A stretch of DNA of 29,421 bases from the NCBI GenBank assembly GCA_049322335.1, contig JBMORL010000017.1, positions 1 to 29,421 of the forward strand, given 5' to 3'. This stretch comes from JBMORL01 sp049322335. GTDB taxonomy: Bacteria; Bacteroidota; Bacteroidia; Flavobacteriales_D; UBA2798. The notes under the pieces were generated by a model. That model ran no database searches and was not told where the DNA came from. It saw only the letters and a program-made list of their open reading frames with translations. This document shows positions 1 to 7,610 of this stretch, piece after piece; position 1 is the stretch's first letter; each line of letters begins with the position of its first letter. The position numbers were made by a program, and so were the translations under genes.

Positions 1-2
1 TC

Positions 3-587
3 GAACTGGGTGATGTTTTTCCCTATGATTCAAAAGGCGTTTTGCTGAAATTCAGAATAGATGATCCCACTCAGCTGAATTATAATTTTAACTCCACCCT
101 GAGTTATGACGATCCGTTTGCAGGACATCGCAAAAAATACATCACGCAAATGAACAGCATCGCTCCCACCAACAATTATGCTGACTACAAAAACCATGTC
201 AACGAATCAGTGATACAACAATCCGTTTTGTTCGAATCCAACGAACGGTTAGCCAAAGCCATCAAAGCCATCGACTACGACAAGTTTGATGAAGCACGCA
301 CCCTCGTAGCAGAAAATAAAAAATATTTGCAGGATCAATTTGCTTTGATTACCCCCTCCACCGAACTAAAACTACAGGACTCACTCAATACCGCCTACGA
401 AAAACAAATTGCGAATGCCGAACGCATGAGCCGCGAAAATAAACTGATGATGCAAAAGCACAGCAAAATGAATAATTATTACATGGAGAAAAAGCGAATG
501 GATAAAAATCCCTATTACAAAGGCAAAGAAAAACTGATGCAGGAAAAGAAAGAAAAAATGGGGAAAGGGTACGGTAAGGGATATTAG
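3..587 (+). CDS. C-terminal part of a truncated protein, possibly a von Willebrand factor A-domain protein
   Basis: The reading frame is already open at the left edge (first codon at position 3, reading ELGDVFPYDSKGVLLKFRID), so the true start lies outside the window; the TTG at 42 is only an internal codon. About 195 residues are visible. The first part looks like beta-rich sequence (KFRIDDPTQLNYNFNSTLSYDD). A helical region follows, containing an ALKAL-type motif (RLAKAIKAIDYDKFDEARTL) that resembles the helical tail found after the VWA domain in VWA/inter-alpha-trypsin-inhibitor-like proteins. The C-terminus is strongly basic and rich in Met, Lys, Tyr and Gly, ending KGYGKGY. The VWA link is inferred from the overall pattern only, since the VWA domain itself is not in view. 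The gene converges on the patatin gene across a repeat-rich gap. Confidence 0.6.
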   Translation, partial: ELGDVFPYDSKGVLLKFRIDDPTQLNYNFNSTLSYDDPFAGHRKKYITQMNSIAPTNNYADYKNHVNESVIQQSVLFESNERLAKAIKAIDYDKFDEARTLVAENKKYLQDQFALITPSTELKLQDSLNTAYEKQIANAERMSRENKLMMQKHSKMNNYYMEKKRMDKNPYYKGKEKLMQEKKEKMGKGYGKGY

Positions 588-866
588 TTTGAAAAACGCA
601 AATTTTATGATTGGTGATTACATGATTTTAGATTTGTGATTTATACCATTCAAAACTCATGTAATCAACAATTGTTCAGTCCGCATTTCGCTTCTTACTT
701 CACTATTCATGTATTCGTCATTCGTTCATTCATTCGTTGGTGAGTTAAGAATAATAGAATACATGAATGATGAAGTATTTTTTCTTAATTTAAAATTCGT
801 TCATTCGTCATTCTCTATTCCGCATCTCTCTTCTTACATCTGATATCTCCACATCTAACATCTCTC
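588..866. repeat. Repeat-rich intergenic gap between convergent genes
   Basis: No coding sequence is supported here. The 279 bases are made of short reiterated words: TGATTACATGATTTTAGATTTGTGATT-like sequence at the left, several copies of ATTCGTTCATTC and ATTCGTCATTC (713-736 and 795-813), and an ACATCTGATATC..ACATCTAACATCTC run near 836-865. A long inverted repeat (697-716 with 757-776) sits in the middle and is listed separately. The gap separates two convergent genes, so it probably also holds transcription stops, but no classical hairpin plus T-tract is clear. Confidence 0.55.
697..776. repeat. Imperfect 20-bp inverted repeat (hairpin with a 40-nt loop)
   Basis: The arm at 697-716 (core ATTCATGTATTC) is the reverse complement of the arm at 757-776 (core GAATACATGAAT) at 18 of 20 positions, including a perfect 12-bp core. 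The loop holds the reiterated ATTCGTTCATTC words. Lying between convergent genes, it could act as a bidirectional terminator or be a decayed mobile-repeat remnant. The arms are seen directly; the role is inference. Confidence 0.6.
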
Positions 867-2039
867 CTATCCATGCAGATCATCCAGCCAGCCGGGGTCG
901 CTCATTTGTTTTTTTATGCGTTCCACATCTCCGAAAGCGGTAACGAGGTTTCCTCTTCCTTTTTTCGAGAGATCGGATTTGAAGTAATTCCCGCTTTTTT
1001 CACTGCAAATATATTCCGCCATTGCTTCACCAATGGTTTTCATCATACTGAATTTTGAAACATCACTCATATCGATATTATCGAGTTCTTCATCTGTAAT
1101 GTCATAAAGCCACTTTGCTCCTGAAACCAGTGGTTCGGGTAATTCGCGGTTGGGTAGCTTTCCTATTGAAGTAGTATCAAAGGATATCTGGAATCGTCTA
1201 ACGTTTAGTCCCCTTACGATGCCGCTGCGCAACATGTCCATTTGCATATCACTGGCGTCCTGGCTCGACTCATCCATTACATAATTCAGCCAGAATCCCA
1301 CATCAAATCCTTTCGGGTTTTTGGTTTCTCCGGGTTTTACGAATTTTACGCGTGTGCCTGTACCAAAACTAAAAACGGTGATCTTATCGTGAGAATATTT
1401 TTCCTTTCCGTCATAACACAATGCTTCCATCACTGCTGCCGTCACCGGGTTGTTATACGTAGTAGTTCCTCCATCGAGAAAACGTTCCAGCGGATAAAAA
1501 TAAGTGGGAGCCGACATCGTGGCTTCCATCACTGCACGCAACAAAACCGATTTGTATGTTCCTTTATACTCACCGTTGCTGTTGAAACAGGTGAAAAAAG
1601 TTTCTTCGCTGGCAGTAATATCTTTTGCGGTAATAAGCAAATCGGTTTCCGTTTTCCGGTTGGCTTCTTCGAGAGTTATATTACCGAGCAGCCGTTTCAG
1701 GTTTTCGCGGTACTTCTTTTTGGTGAATTGCGGAGGATTGATAAAACGATTGGACAGCGCGCTTCGTTTTTCAAACACTTCGTTTACCAATTCTATGTAT
1801 AGTTTTTCTATTTCGGCAGCGGTGTGTCCGGTAGCCATCAGCCCGGTGATAATACCTCCGGTGGAGGTTCCGGCTACCATGTCAAACAGCTCATGGCAGG
1901 GCAACTCTGTCATTTCCTCGAGTTTTTTAAGCAGTTGTATGGTAAGTATGCCCCTGATGCCGCCACCGTCAAGGGAAAGAATCATGCGGTGATCCTCAGG
2001 AACATCCAGCATGCGCATTGCTTTTAACCTTTTATCCAT
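867..2039 (-). CDS. Patatin-like phospholipase
   Basis: This 390-residue protein is a patatin-family lipid acyl hydrolase. Visible motifs are the glycine-rich oxyanion loop DGGGIRG (residues 24-30), the nucleophile elbow GTSTG with Ser59, and the second dyad residue in FLDGGTTTYNNP (Asp189). Known family chemistry is Ser-Asp dyad hydrolysis of acyl esters of membrane phospholipids or related lipids. No signal peptide or membrane segment is seen, so it is probably cytosolic. I chose the ATG at 2039 (MDKRLKAMRM) because it lies just ahead of the conserved core; the frame remains open to 2168 but only adds an atypical 43-residue extension that runs into the promoter region of the divergent permease gene. 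About 200 residues follow the second catalytic motif, as in CapV-like and plant-like patatins. No CD-NTase or other immunity gene is adjacent, so a housekeeping or lipid-turnover role is as likely as any. Confidence 0.88.
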   Translation of the reverse strand: MDKRLKAMRMLDVPEDHRMILSLDGGGIRGILTIQLLKKLEEMTELPCHELFDMVAGTSTGGIITGLMATGHTAAEIEKLYIELVNEVFEKRSALSNRFINPPQFTKKKYRENLKRLLGNITLEEANRKTETDLLITAKDITASEETFFTCFNSNGEYKGTYKSVLLRAVMEATMSAPTYFYPLERFLDGGTTTYNNPVTAAVMEALCYDGKEKYSHDKITVFSFGTGTRVKFVKPGETKNPKGFDVGFWLNYVMDESSQDASDMQMDMLRSGIVRGLNVRRFQISFDTTSIGKLPNRELPEPLVSGAKWLYDITDEELDNIDMSDVSKFSMMKTIGEAMAEYICSEKSGNYFKSDLSKKGRGNLVTAFGDVERIKKQMSDPGWLDDLHG

Positions 2040-2125
2040 ATCATTATTTATTTGGCTGAATATACGAATAATAGCCGGAATACAAATACCCTGAAAAGTG
2101 TATGGCATTTCCGGCTTCTTTCCTG

Positions 2126-2133
2126 TATTTTCG
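2126..2133 (+). promoter_or_regulatory. Candidate -7 promoter element of the ABC operon
   Basis: TATTTTCG matches the Bacteroidota -7 consensus TAnnTTTG with one mismatch and lies 11 bases before the ATG at 2145, implying a very short leader. No convincing -33 TTG was found. It supports choosing the 2145 start. Confidence 0.4.
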
Positions 2134-2144
2134 TGGCTTCTTAT

Positions 2145-3767
2145 ATGTACCTGTCGCTGAAAAAACACTGGTTGCGCCTTTACAAAAGCTGGCTGATCCT
2201 TTCGCTGCTGTTTACTGCTTTAATCCTTATCCCGTTAGTAGTAGTGGTGGGCGGTATTTTTTCGGCAGGAGAAAAAACGGAAGCCATTCTTGATGCCACC
2301 GTATCAGCCGAAGATGTATACAATACTTTCCGGCTCGCTGTTTCAGTGGCGCTGGCCAGTTTTGTCATGGGCACCGTTTCGGCCTGGCTCGTGACGCAAT
2401 ACCGGTTTCCCCTGCGCAAATTTTTTCAATGGGCTTTGCTGCTTCCGCTTACTATTCCCGGTTATATTCTTGCTTTTACCTGGGCGGGAATTTTCAGTTT
2501 TTACGGCTCTTATCATTCATTGCTCGGCCTGCTGGGAGTGACTGATCAGAAAGCCTGGCATTTTGATATCATGACTTTTCCTTTTTTGGTGCTTATACTT
2601 TCTTTCAGTTTATTTCCCTATGTCTATATCACTTCCAAAAATGCTTTTACAGGCCGGTTTGCTTCACATATTGAATCGGCACGATCGATGGGTGTATCTT
2701 CGCTGGGAATATTTTTCAGAATAGCTTTACCTCTCTCCCGTCCCGCCATTGCAGCCGGATTATTCCTGGTAATAATGGAAACACTGAATGATTATGGCGC
2801 TTCCTCCTATTTCGGAATCCGGACACTCACCACTGCCATTTTTCGCTCGTGGCAATACGACCTGGGAGCTGCCTTGTGGATTGCTGCTGTTTTATTTTTT
2901 GCTGTATTTGTTTTTCTTTCACTTGAAAGAGTATTAAGAGGCAAAAAAAGTTATACAGAAAACATACGTTCTGTTTCTTCCCCGGGAAAAATTTTATCGG
3001 GGTGGAAAAAAATAACTGCCTTACTCTTCTGTTCAGCACTTTTCCTTTTTGCCTTTCTCATTCCCTTTGCGCAAATCATTTACTGGTCGTGGCTCACATT
3101 TGAAAAAGTAGTTACAGAAAAATTTGTGATTATGGCATGGAACAGTTTTGTGCTGGCATTTATAGCAGCAGTAACCGTTACATCTGTCGCGCTATTGGTA
3201 GCTTATGCACGCCATACCAACCGCATCCGTTTACTTTCTTCCGTTTCTTCCATCGGTTATGCTTTACCGGGAGCGATAATAGCCGTAGGTGTTTTGGTGG
3301 TATCGGGAACACTCGATCATTTTTTTTCGGAATATATCCTGATGAAAAAAGGATTGATTTTTACAGGAAGTATTTTTTTCCTTGTTTTCGCCTACGTAGT
3401 GCGTTTCCTGGCCGTAGGTTATCAGCCTGTGGAAGCCGCTTTTCAAAAACAAAGTCTCCAATTATCTGCCAGTGCCAGATCGATGGGGAAAAATACCTGG
3501 TTCACATTTTTTAAAATCGACCTTCCGGTAATAAAAGCAACGGTAATATCTGCCTTTATTCTTGTTTTTGTAGATGTGCTGAAAGAACTGCCGCTGACCA
3601 TGATCCTGCGTCCGTTTGATTTTAATACACTGGCTACAGAAACCTATCGACACGCCAAAGTGATGGAATCGGTGCCTGAAAGTTCGAATGCGGCACTGAT
3701 CATTGTGCTTACCGGAATGATTCCCCTATATTTGCTGCATCGCCTGATGAATAAAAAAAATGCTTGA
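2145..3767 (+). CDS. ABC transporter permease, ferric iron/thiamine type (FbpB/ThiP-like, fused two-domain)
   Basis: This 540-residue, very hydrophobic inner-membrane protein consists of two homologous permease halves, as in FbpB and ThiP, with about 12 predicted transmembrane helices. Each half carries the cytoplasmic EAA-type loop that contacts the ATPase: HIESARSMGVSSLGIFFRIA in the first half and LSASARSMGKNTWFTFFKID in the second. Family members import Fe3+ or thiamine together with a periplasmic binding protein, but the substrate cannot be read from the permease sequence. The frame is open from 2052 with a TTG, but the ATG at 2145 (MYLSLKKHW) is preferred: it lies just before helix 1 and just after a promoter-like element. 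The last 8 bases overlap the ATPase gene, indicating translational coupling. No substrate-binding protein gene is next to it. Confidence 0.88.
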   Translation: MYLSLKKHWLRLYKSWLILSLLFTALILIPLVVVVGGIFSAGEKTEAILDATVSAEDVYNTFRLAVSVALASFVMGTVSAWLVTQYRFPLRKFFQWALLLPLTIPGYILAFTWAGIFSFYGSYHSLLGLLGVTDQKAWHFDIMTFPFLVLILSFSLFPYVYITSKNAFTGRFASHIESARSMGVSSLGIFFRIALPLSRPAIAAGLFLVIMETLNDYGASSYFGIRTLTTAIFRSWQYDLGAALWIAAVLFFAVFVFLSLERVLRGKKSYTENIRSVSSPGKILSGWKKITALLFCSALFLFAFLIPFAQIIYWSWLTFEKVVTEKFVIMAWNSFVLAFIAAVTVTSVALLVAYARHTNRIRLLSSVSSIGYALPGAIIAVGVLVVSGTLDHFFSEYILMKKGLIFTGSIFFLVFAYVVRFLAVGYQPVEAAFQKQSLQLSASARSMGKNTWFTFFKIDLPVIKATVISAFILVFVDVLKELPLTMILRPFDFNTLATETYRHAKVMESVPESSNAALIIVLTGMIPLYLLHRLMNKKNA

Positions 3768-4713
3768 ACTTACCAACATATCTCACAGTTACGGCAAAAA
3801 TAAATTTGCGCTGAAAAATATTTCTTTTGGTGTTGGCGAAAATGAAATGGTTTGTCTTTTGGGAGAAAGCGGTTCGGGAAAATCTACTTTATTGCGGGTG
3901 ATAGCAGGATTTGAACAGCCTTCTTCGGGTAAAATTTCCATCCATGAAAAAATTATCTGTTCTGACGATACTTTTTTACAACCGGAAGAAAGAAAAACAG
4001 GAATTGTTTTCCAGGATTACAGTTTATTTCCGCATTTATCTATAGAAAAAAATATCGGGTTTGGATGCAGGGAAAATAAATCGCAGAAAATAAAAGAACT
4101 GTTATTGCTGATCGGGCTTACTGAGAAAGCCAAAAATTTTCCCCATGAATTATCAGGAGGTCAACAACAGCGCGTGGCTATCGCGCGGTCGCTGGCGGCC
4201 GATCCACAGGTGTTATTGCTGGATGAGCCATTCAGCAGTCTTGATGATTCTGTGAAAACAACCGTGCGCGGTGAATTGAAAAAATTATTGCGTTTGGCAG
4301 GAAAAACAACGCTGGTGGTGACACACGATATAAACGACTGCATGGCGCTGGCCGACCGGGTAATAGTTTTAAAAAATGGTGAAATCATACAAACCGGAAC
4401 AACCGAAGAATTATTCCGCCAACCGAAAACACTGTATGTTGCCCGGTTGTTTGGAAAAATTCAGAAAGTGCCTTCCGCTTTCGGAAAAAAAGAAAATGCT
4501 TTTATCCGCCCCGGGCAGGTAAAAATTTGCAGCGGACAAGAAGGCTCTGAAGCAAAAGTTACCAACTGTGTATTCATTGGTGGTTGTTACGAAATCACGC
4601 TGATTGTTGAAAACTCGGAAGTACTGGCATGGTCGGACAATAAAATGGAAATCGGTATATTTACGCGCGTAAAAATTGACGATTCACATTTAATTTTTTT
4701 CCATCATGAATAA
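3760..4713 (+). CDS. ABC transporter ATP-binding protein (FbpC/PotA-like)
   Basis: This 317-residue protein is the nucleotide-binding subunit that powers the permease encoded just upstream. Motifs: Walker A GESGSGKST (residues 35-43), Q-loop FQDYSLFP (84-91), signature LSGGQQQ (131-137), Walker B VLLLDEP (151-157) and the switch histidine in VVTHD. The roughly 90 C-terminal residues form the regulatory extension (TOBE-like) typical of the FbpC/PotA/CysA group; this end is short compared with the usual 340-350 residues. The start ATG overlaps the stop of the permease gene by 8 bases and the stop overlaps the next gene by 8 bases, so all three are very likely co-translated. The iron or thiamine assignment rests on family resemblance. 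Confidence 0.9.
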   Translation: MLELTNISHSYGKNKFALKNISFGVGENEMVCLLGESGSGKSTLLRVIAGFEQPSSGKISIHEKIICSDDTFLQPEERKTGIVFQDYSLFPHLSIEKNIGFGCRENKSQKIKELLLLIGLTEKAKNFPHELSGGQQQRVAIARSLAADPQVLLLDEPFSSLDDSVKTTVRGELKKLLRLAGKTTLVVTHDINDCMALADRVIVLKNGEIIQTGTTEELFRQPKTLYVARLFGKIQKVPSAFGKKENAFIRPGQVKICSGQEGSEAKVTNCVFIGGCYEITLIVENSEVLAWSDNKMEIGIFTRVKIDDSHLIFFHHE

Positions 4714-5035
4714 AGAACGAATGGAGATGATCAGCGAGATGCTGAGAAAGAACCCGGATGATTCATTTTTACGATATGCAGCCGCTCTTGAACACAAAAA
4801 AAACGATGAATCGGAAATCGCCATCGGTCTGCTCGAAGAACTGATCCGGAAAAATCCCGATTACCTGGCCGCCTACTATCAACTGGGAAAACTATACGAA
4901 GCCAAAGGCCAGGCTCATGTAGCCATAAAACATTATAAAAACGGAAAAGAACTCGCCACCAAAGTAAACGATAAAAAAACCCTGGGAGAATTATCAGAAG
5001 CACTGCTGATTCTTGACGCAGATGAAGAGTTTTAA
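4706..5035 (+). CDS. Small TPR-repeat protein
   Basis: A 109-residue cytosolic protein with no signal peptide. Two to three TPR-like helix pairs are visible, the clearest being PDYLAAYYQLGKLYEAKGQA followed by HVAIKHYKNGKELA. The N-terminal part (MISEMLRKNPDDSFLRYAAALEHKKNDESEIAIGLLEEL) fits an earlier repeat. It ends in an acidic tail, LDADEEF. TPRs usually mediate protein contacts. It is the third gene of the ABC operon, starting 8 bases inside the ATPase gene, so it could bind or regulate the transporter ATPase, but no such role is established. Confidence 0.8.
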   Translation: MNKERMEMISEMLRKNPDDSFLRYAAALEHKKNDESEIAIGLLEELIRKNPDYLAAYYQLGKLYEAKGQAHVAIKHYKNGKELATKVNDKKTLGELSEALLILDADEEF

Positions 5036-5085
5036 AAGAAGATTTTATGTTTTAAGTTGGGAAGGTTTAGTATGTTGCGGTGTTT

Positions 5086-5143
5086 GACTGCCAATTGATG
5101 ATGAGGAATAGAGTTATTGAGTTATTAGGGCATAGAGGAAAAT
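5086..5143 (+). repeat. Dispersed repeat family, copy 1
   Basis: The stretch CTGCCAATTGATGATGAGG followed by AATAGAGTTATTGAGTTATT and a GGGCATAGAGGAAAATG-like end matches, with scattered differences, the copy at 19100-19160, including the flanking CTGCCAA word. A shorter match lies at 11351-11384. Similarity was judged by eye. Confidence 0.55.
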
Positions 5144-5166
5144 GCGATCTGCCGGCTGTTAACTGA

Positions 5167-5184
5167 TTCCGATAGCCATCGGAA
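5167..5184. repeat. Short perfect hairpin TTCCGAT-AGCC-ATCGGAA
   Basis: A 7-bp perfect inverted repeat with a four-base loop. It resembles CCGATAGC(T/C)ATCGG palindromes that, from memory, recur in intergenic DNA of Bacteroidota genomes. No T-tract follows, so it is not a standard terminator. Confidence 0.6.
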
Positions 5185-5287
5185 CTGCGAGTTGCCAGTC
5201 GGAGAGTGAAAACTGAAAAATGTAACCCATTCCAAAACATATAACTACCTCAACTTTCAAAACTCCTAAACTTTCTTCACTCAAAAA

Positions 5288-5321
5288 CTCTATCCCTTAA
5301 TACACTCAATAACCCTATCCC
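5288..5321 (-). repeat. Dispersed repeat family, inverted copy next to a start codon
   Basis: Read on the minus strand this stretch begins GGGATAGGGTTATTGAGT and continues GTATTAAGGGATAGAG, closely matching the element at 5105-5137. It ends one base before the ATG at 5323. The pair therefore forms an inverted repeat with arms of about 34 bases. Confidence 0.55.
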
Positions 5322-5322
5322 T

Positions 5323-5649
5323 ATGCACCCCATGTTTCCCCTTCTCCTGTTTCTTATCCTTTTATTTACTGCCTGTAAACCCAAACTGGTAACGCATACC
5401 AACTTCAGCGAAAAAGTCCAGGGGATTTGGACAGACGGCAACAGCGAGAATGCCAGTTTCCAGATCAGTAAAGATTCTATTTACTATGTGGATCATTTTC
5501 TCACTTTTAAATACGAAGTAAAAAAGGATTCTATTTTCATTCACTATCCCGATTATTTCTACCGGGCGGGAATAAGTTTTTCGGGCGATACGCTGATTCT
5601 CCATTCTGCAGAAATGGGAAGAAGAAAATATTACCCTTTTCGCAACTGA
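5323..5649 (+). CDS. Small predicted lipoprotein of unknown function
   Basis: A 108-residue protein with a lipoprotein signal peptide: hydrophobic stretch PLLLFLILLFTAC with the lipid-attachment Cys at residue 18. The mature part is predicted beta-rich, with alternating short strands (IWTDGNSENASFQISKDSIYYVD, KYEVKKDSIFIHYP, SFSGDTLILHS), the pattern of small lipocalin-like or META-like bacterial lipoproteins; I do not recognise a named family. An alternative start is the ATG three codons later (5332), also before the signal. It lies 38 bases upstream of a secreted TPR gene, so it may be co-transcribed. Confidence 0.75.
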   Translation: MHPMFPLLLFLILLFTACKPKLVTHTNFSEKVQGIWTDGNSENASFQISKDSIYYVDHFLTFKYEVKKDSIFIHYPDYFYRAGISFSGDTLILHSAEMGRRKYYPFRN

Positions 5650-5664
5650 AAGCGGTATTTTTTC

Positions 5665-5672
5665 TACATTTA
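5665..5672 (+). promoter_or_regulatory. Possible -7 promoter element upstream of the secreted TPR gene
   Basis: TACATTTA matches TAnnTTTG with one mismatch, 15 bases before the ATG at 5688. No clear -33 element is seen, so this is weak support for a promoter in the gap. Confidence 0.25.
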
Positions 5673-5687
5673 TACAAACCACATGTT

Positions 5688-6611
5688 ATGAGAACAGCAA
5701 CCCTTTTCTTTTTTATTTTACTTGTTTCTGTTTGCAACAGCCAGAATGCCGACCGTCACATCATGGAGGGAAACAAATATTATTATGAAAAAAATTATAA
5801 AGCTGCTGAAGAAAGCTTCAGTAAGGCCATAAAAGCAGAACCCAAACGGATAGATGTTTACCTGCTGAGAGGCGATGCCAGGAGAAATTTAAATGATTTC
5901 AAGGGTGCCATTGAAGACTATACAAAAGTGATTGCGGAAAAACCCAAATACTATGAATCCTACGTAAACCGCGGCAGTTGTTATGGAAATATGGGGAATT
6001 TTGATCTTGCCCTGCAGGACGCCAACAAAGCCATTGCTGCTGATTCCAGCATTACCGATGCTTACTTTCTTCGCGGGCAAATTTACTTCCAGCAAAAAAA
6101 ATATATGGAAGCAGTGAAAGATTATACATTCATTATTGGCAAAAAACCCAATGACATTTATGCCTACCACCTGCGATCGGAAGCCTATCATTATGCCGAC
6201 AGTTTACGTGCCTCGATGAAAGATTTGGAAGTGATTCTTAAACTCGACCGTGAAGACCCGATTGCAAAAAACAATCTCGGTTTTCTTTATATCCGTTTAG
6301 AAGAATTTGAGAAAGCCGAAGCTCATTATAAAATGTTGCTGGAAGAAAATCCCAACGAACCTTATGCCCTGAACAATTACGGTTATGTGCAACACAAGCT
6401 CGGCAAAACAGAAGAAGGAATGAAAAACATCGAAAAATCACTGAAACTGCTGCCGGAAAATTCCTATTGTTATAAATACCTTGCGCTGATCTATTTTGAT
6501 AAAGGTGAAACCAAAAAAGGTTGCAATGCCATCGAAAAAGGATTAAAACTCGGCTTTACCAAAAGTTTCGGCAACGACCTGATTGACCTCCAAAATGAAA
6601 AATGCAAATGA
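5688..6611 (+). CDS. Secreted TPR-repeat protein
   Basis: A 307-residue protein with an N-terminal signal peptide (MRTATLFFFILLVSVCNSQ) followed by about seven tandem TPR units through to the C-terminus. Clear units include YYEKNYKAAEESFSKAIKAE, NDFKGAIEDYTKVIAEKPKY, MGNFDLALQDANKAIAADSS, QKKYMEAVKDYTFIIGKKPN, LEEFEKAEAHYKMLLEENPN and LGKTEEGMKNIEKSLKLLPE. The Cys in the signal lacks a good lipobox (LVSVC), so cleavage after SQ and a periplasmic location are more likely than lipidation. The gene overlaps the next one by 17 bases if that uses the ATG at 6595, suggesting one operon with the metalloprotease lipoprotein; a scaffold role is possible but unproven. Confidence 0.85.
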   Translation: MRTATLFFFILLVSVCNSQNADRHIMEGNKYYYEKNYKAAEESFSKAIKAEPKRIDVYLLRGDARRNLNDFKGAIEDYTKVIAEKPKYYESYVNRGSCYGNMGNFDLALQDANKAIAADSSITDAYFLRGQIYFQQKKYMEAVKDYTFIIGKKPNDIYAYHLRSEAYHYADSLRASMKDLEVILKLDREDPIAKNNLGFLYIRLEEFEKAEAHYKMLLEENPNEPYALNNYGYVQHKLGKTEEGMKNIEKSLKLLPENSYCYKYLALIYFDKGETKKGCNAIEKGLKLGFTKSFGNDLIDLQNEKCK

Positions 6612-7569
6612 TATGCATTATTGTTTCCGTATATTAACTTCTGTATTTTTCGCAGCCGGATTCTCTTTATTGCTTTTTTCATTTTCCTGCAATGGCGAAA
6701 AAAAACCGGCAGAAAGTAAAACAAAAACAACCGAACCGGAAAAAGACCTTTCACCTGAAATAATTACACAGGTGGAAAAAATAAAACCACTGTATGATAC
6801 AATCACTGCAGCTGGCGACTGGATGATGAACCACCCGGATGAAAAATTTTTGTCGTTTGATGATTATAAAAAGAGAAAACCTGAGCGTATTACAACCAAA
6901 CGCTATAAAATATACATTCAGCCCATTGGTAATTTTGACTCTATACGAAACGAAATATTAAAAACCACTGCCCGTTATCTTGAAGCTTTTTTCGGGGTAG
7001 CTGTTGTCATCAATTCCCCGCTGAGTGATACGCTGGTGCCGGATGACGAAAGAAGAGTAATGCATGGAAATGAACAGCTCAAATCTTCCTATATCAACAA
7101 AAGTATTTTAAAACCTCTTTTGCCGGCCGATGGAGCGGTGATGGTAGGTTTTACCCCGATTGACCTTTATCCTTCAGACGAATGGAATTTTGTATTCGGC
7201 CAGGCGTTGACGAAAGGAAGAGTGGGTGTTTGGTCGGTGAATCGTTTTGGAACACCTGAAAAAAGCAAAAAAGATTACCGTATTTTTCTTCTCCGCGCAC
7301 TCCGCACTTCTTCACATGAAATCAGCCATATGTTTTCACTTCCGCATTGTGTAAAATATCATTGCGTTTTAAACGGAGCCAACAGCCTCGAAGAAGCCGA
7401 TGAACGCCCGTTGTGCCCCTGTCCCGAATGCCTGCAGAAACTTTGCTGGAATTTTAATGTACTTCCCTCGGAACACTTCGAACGAATGAAAAAATTCTGG
7501 GAAGAAGCCGGTGAAAAAGAATGCACAGATTTCTATGAGAAAAACCTGGAAATGCTGAATAAAAACTGA
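6595..7569 (+). CDS. Archaemetzincin-like zinc metalloprotease (family M54), predicted lipoprotein
   Basis: This 324-residue protein carries the archaemetzincin signature: zinc-binding HEISH (residues 241-245) with the third ligand His251 in HEISHMFSLPHC, followed by C252-x4-C257 and a CPCPEC cluster (Cys274/276/279). These correspond to the HExxHxxGxxHCx4CxM...CxxC pattern of M54 aminopeptidases; the usual Gly is Ser here, and the Met after the second Cys is Leu. Upstream, a GFTPIDLYPSDEWNFVFGQA segment also fits the family. The N-terminus has a lipoprotein signal (SLLLFSFSC, Cys32), so it is probably membrane-anchored outside the cytoplasm. Two starts are reasonable, the ATG at 6595 or the one at 6613; both precede the signal. 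Substrate unknown. The upstream TPR gene overlaps or abuts it. Confidence 0.85.
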   Translation: MKNANDMHYCFRILTSVFFAAGFSLLLFSFSCNGEKKPAESKTKTTEPEKDLSPEIITQVEKIKPLYDTITAAGDWMMNHPDEKFLSFDDYKKRKPERITTKRYKIYIQPIGNFDSIRNEILKTTARYLEAFFGVAVVINSPLSDTLVPDDERRVMHGNEQLKSSYINKSILKPLLPADGAVMVGFTPIDLYPSDEWNFVFGQALTKGRVGVWSVNRFGTPEKSKKDYRIFLLRALRTSSHEISHMFSLPHCVKYHCVLNGANSLEEADERPLCPCPECLQKLCWNFNVLPSEHFERMKKFWEEAGEKECTDFYEKNLEMLNKN

Positions 7570-7586
7570 CCGGATAAAATTTTTAT

Positions 7587-7594
7587 TATCTTCG
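7587..7594 (+). promoter_or_regulatory. Candidate -7 promoter element
   Basis: TATCTTCG resembles TAnnTTTG with one mismatch, the same TTCG variant seen before the ABC permease gene, and lies 16 bases before the ATG at 7611. Confidence 0.3.
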
Positions 7595-7610
7595 GAAAAA
7601 CCAAATAATT

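Larger units (their letters stand above)
5036..5322. repeat. Repeat-filled intergenic region with inverted copies of a dispersed element
   Basis: No gene is supported in this 287-base stretch. It contains a forward copy of the dispersed GAATAGAGTTATTGAG element (5086-5143), a 7-bp hairpin (5167-5184), words such as ACTGAAAACTGAAAAATG and CTCAACTTTCAAAACTCC, and an inverted copy of the same dispersed element (5288-5321) that ends one base before the next start codon. The two copies could pair to form a large stem enclosing the middle of the gap. Confidence 0.55.

Noticed and set aside
600..866. CRISPR array in the repeat-rich gap
   Set aside because: The words are 10-20 bases, irregularly spaced and partly inverted, without constant-length repeats and spacers, and no cas genes are present.
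1242..2027. Long plus-strand frames opposite the patatin gene
   Set aside because: They lie wholly antisense to a well-supported conserved gene and encode Cys/Phe/His-rich sequence with no domain.
867..2039. Patatin as the effector of a CBASS-type defence system
   Set aside because: No cyclic nucleotide synthase, ubiquitin-like or other immunity gene lies beside it; the neighbours are an ABC operon and a truncated gene.
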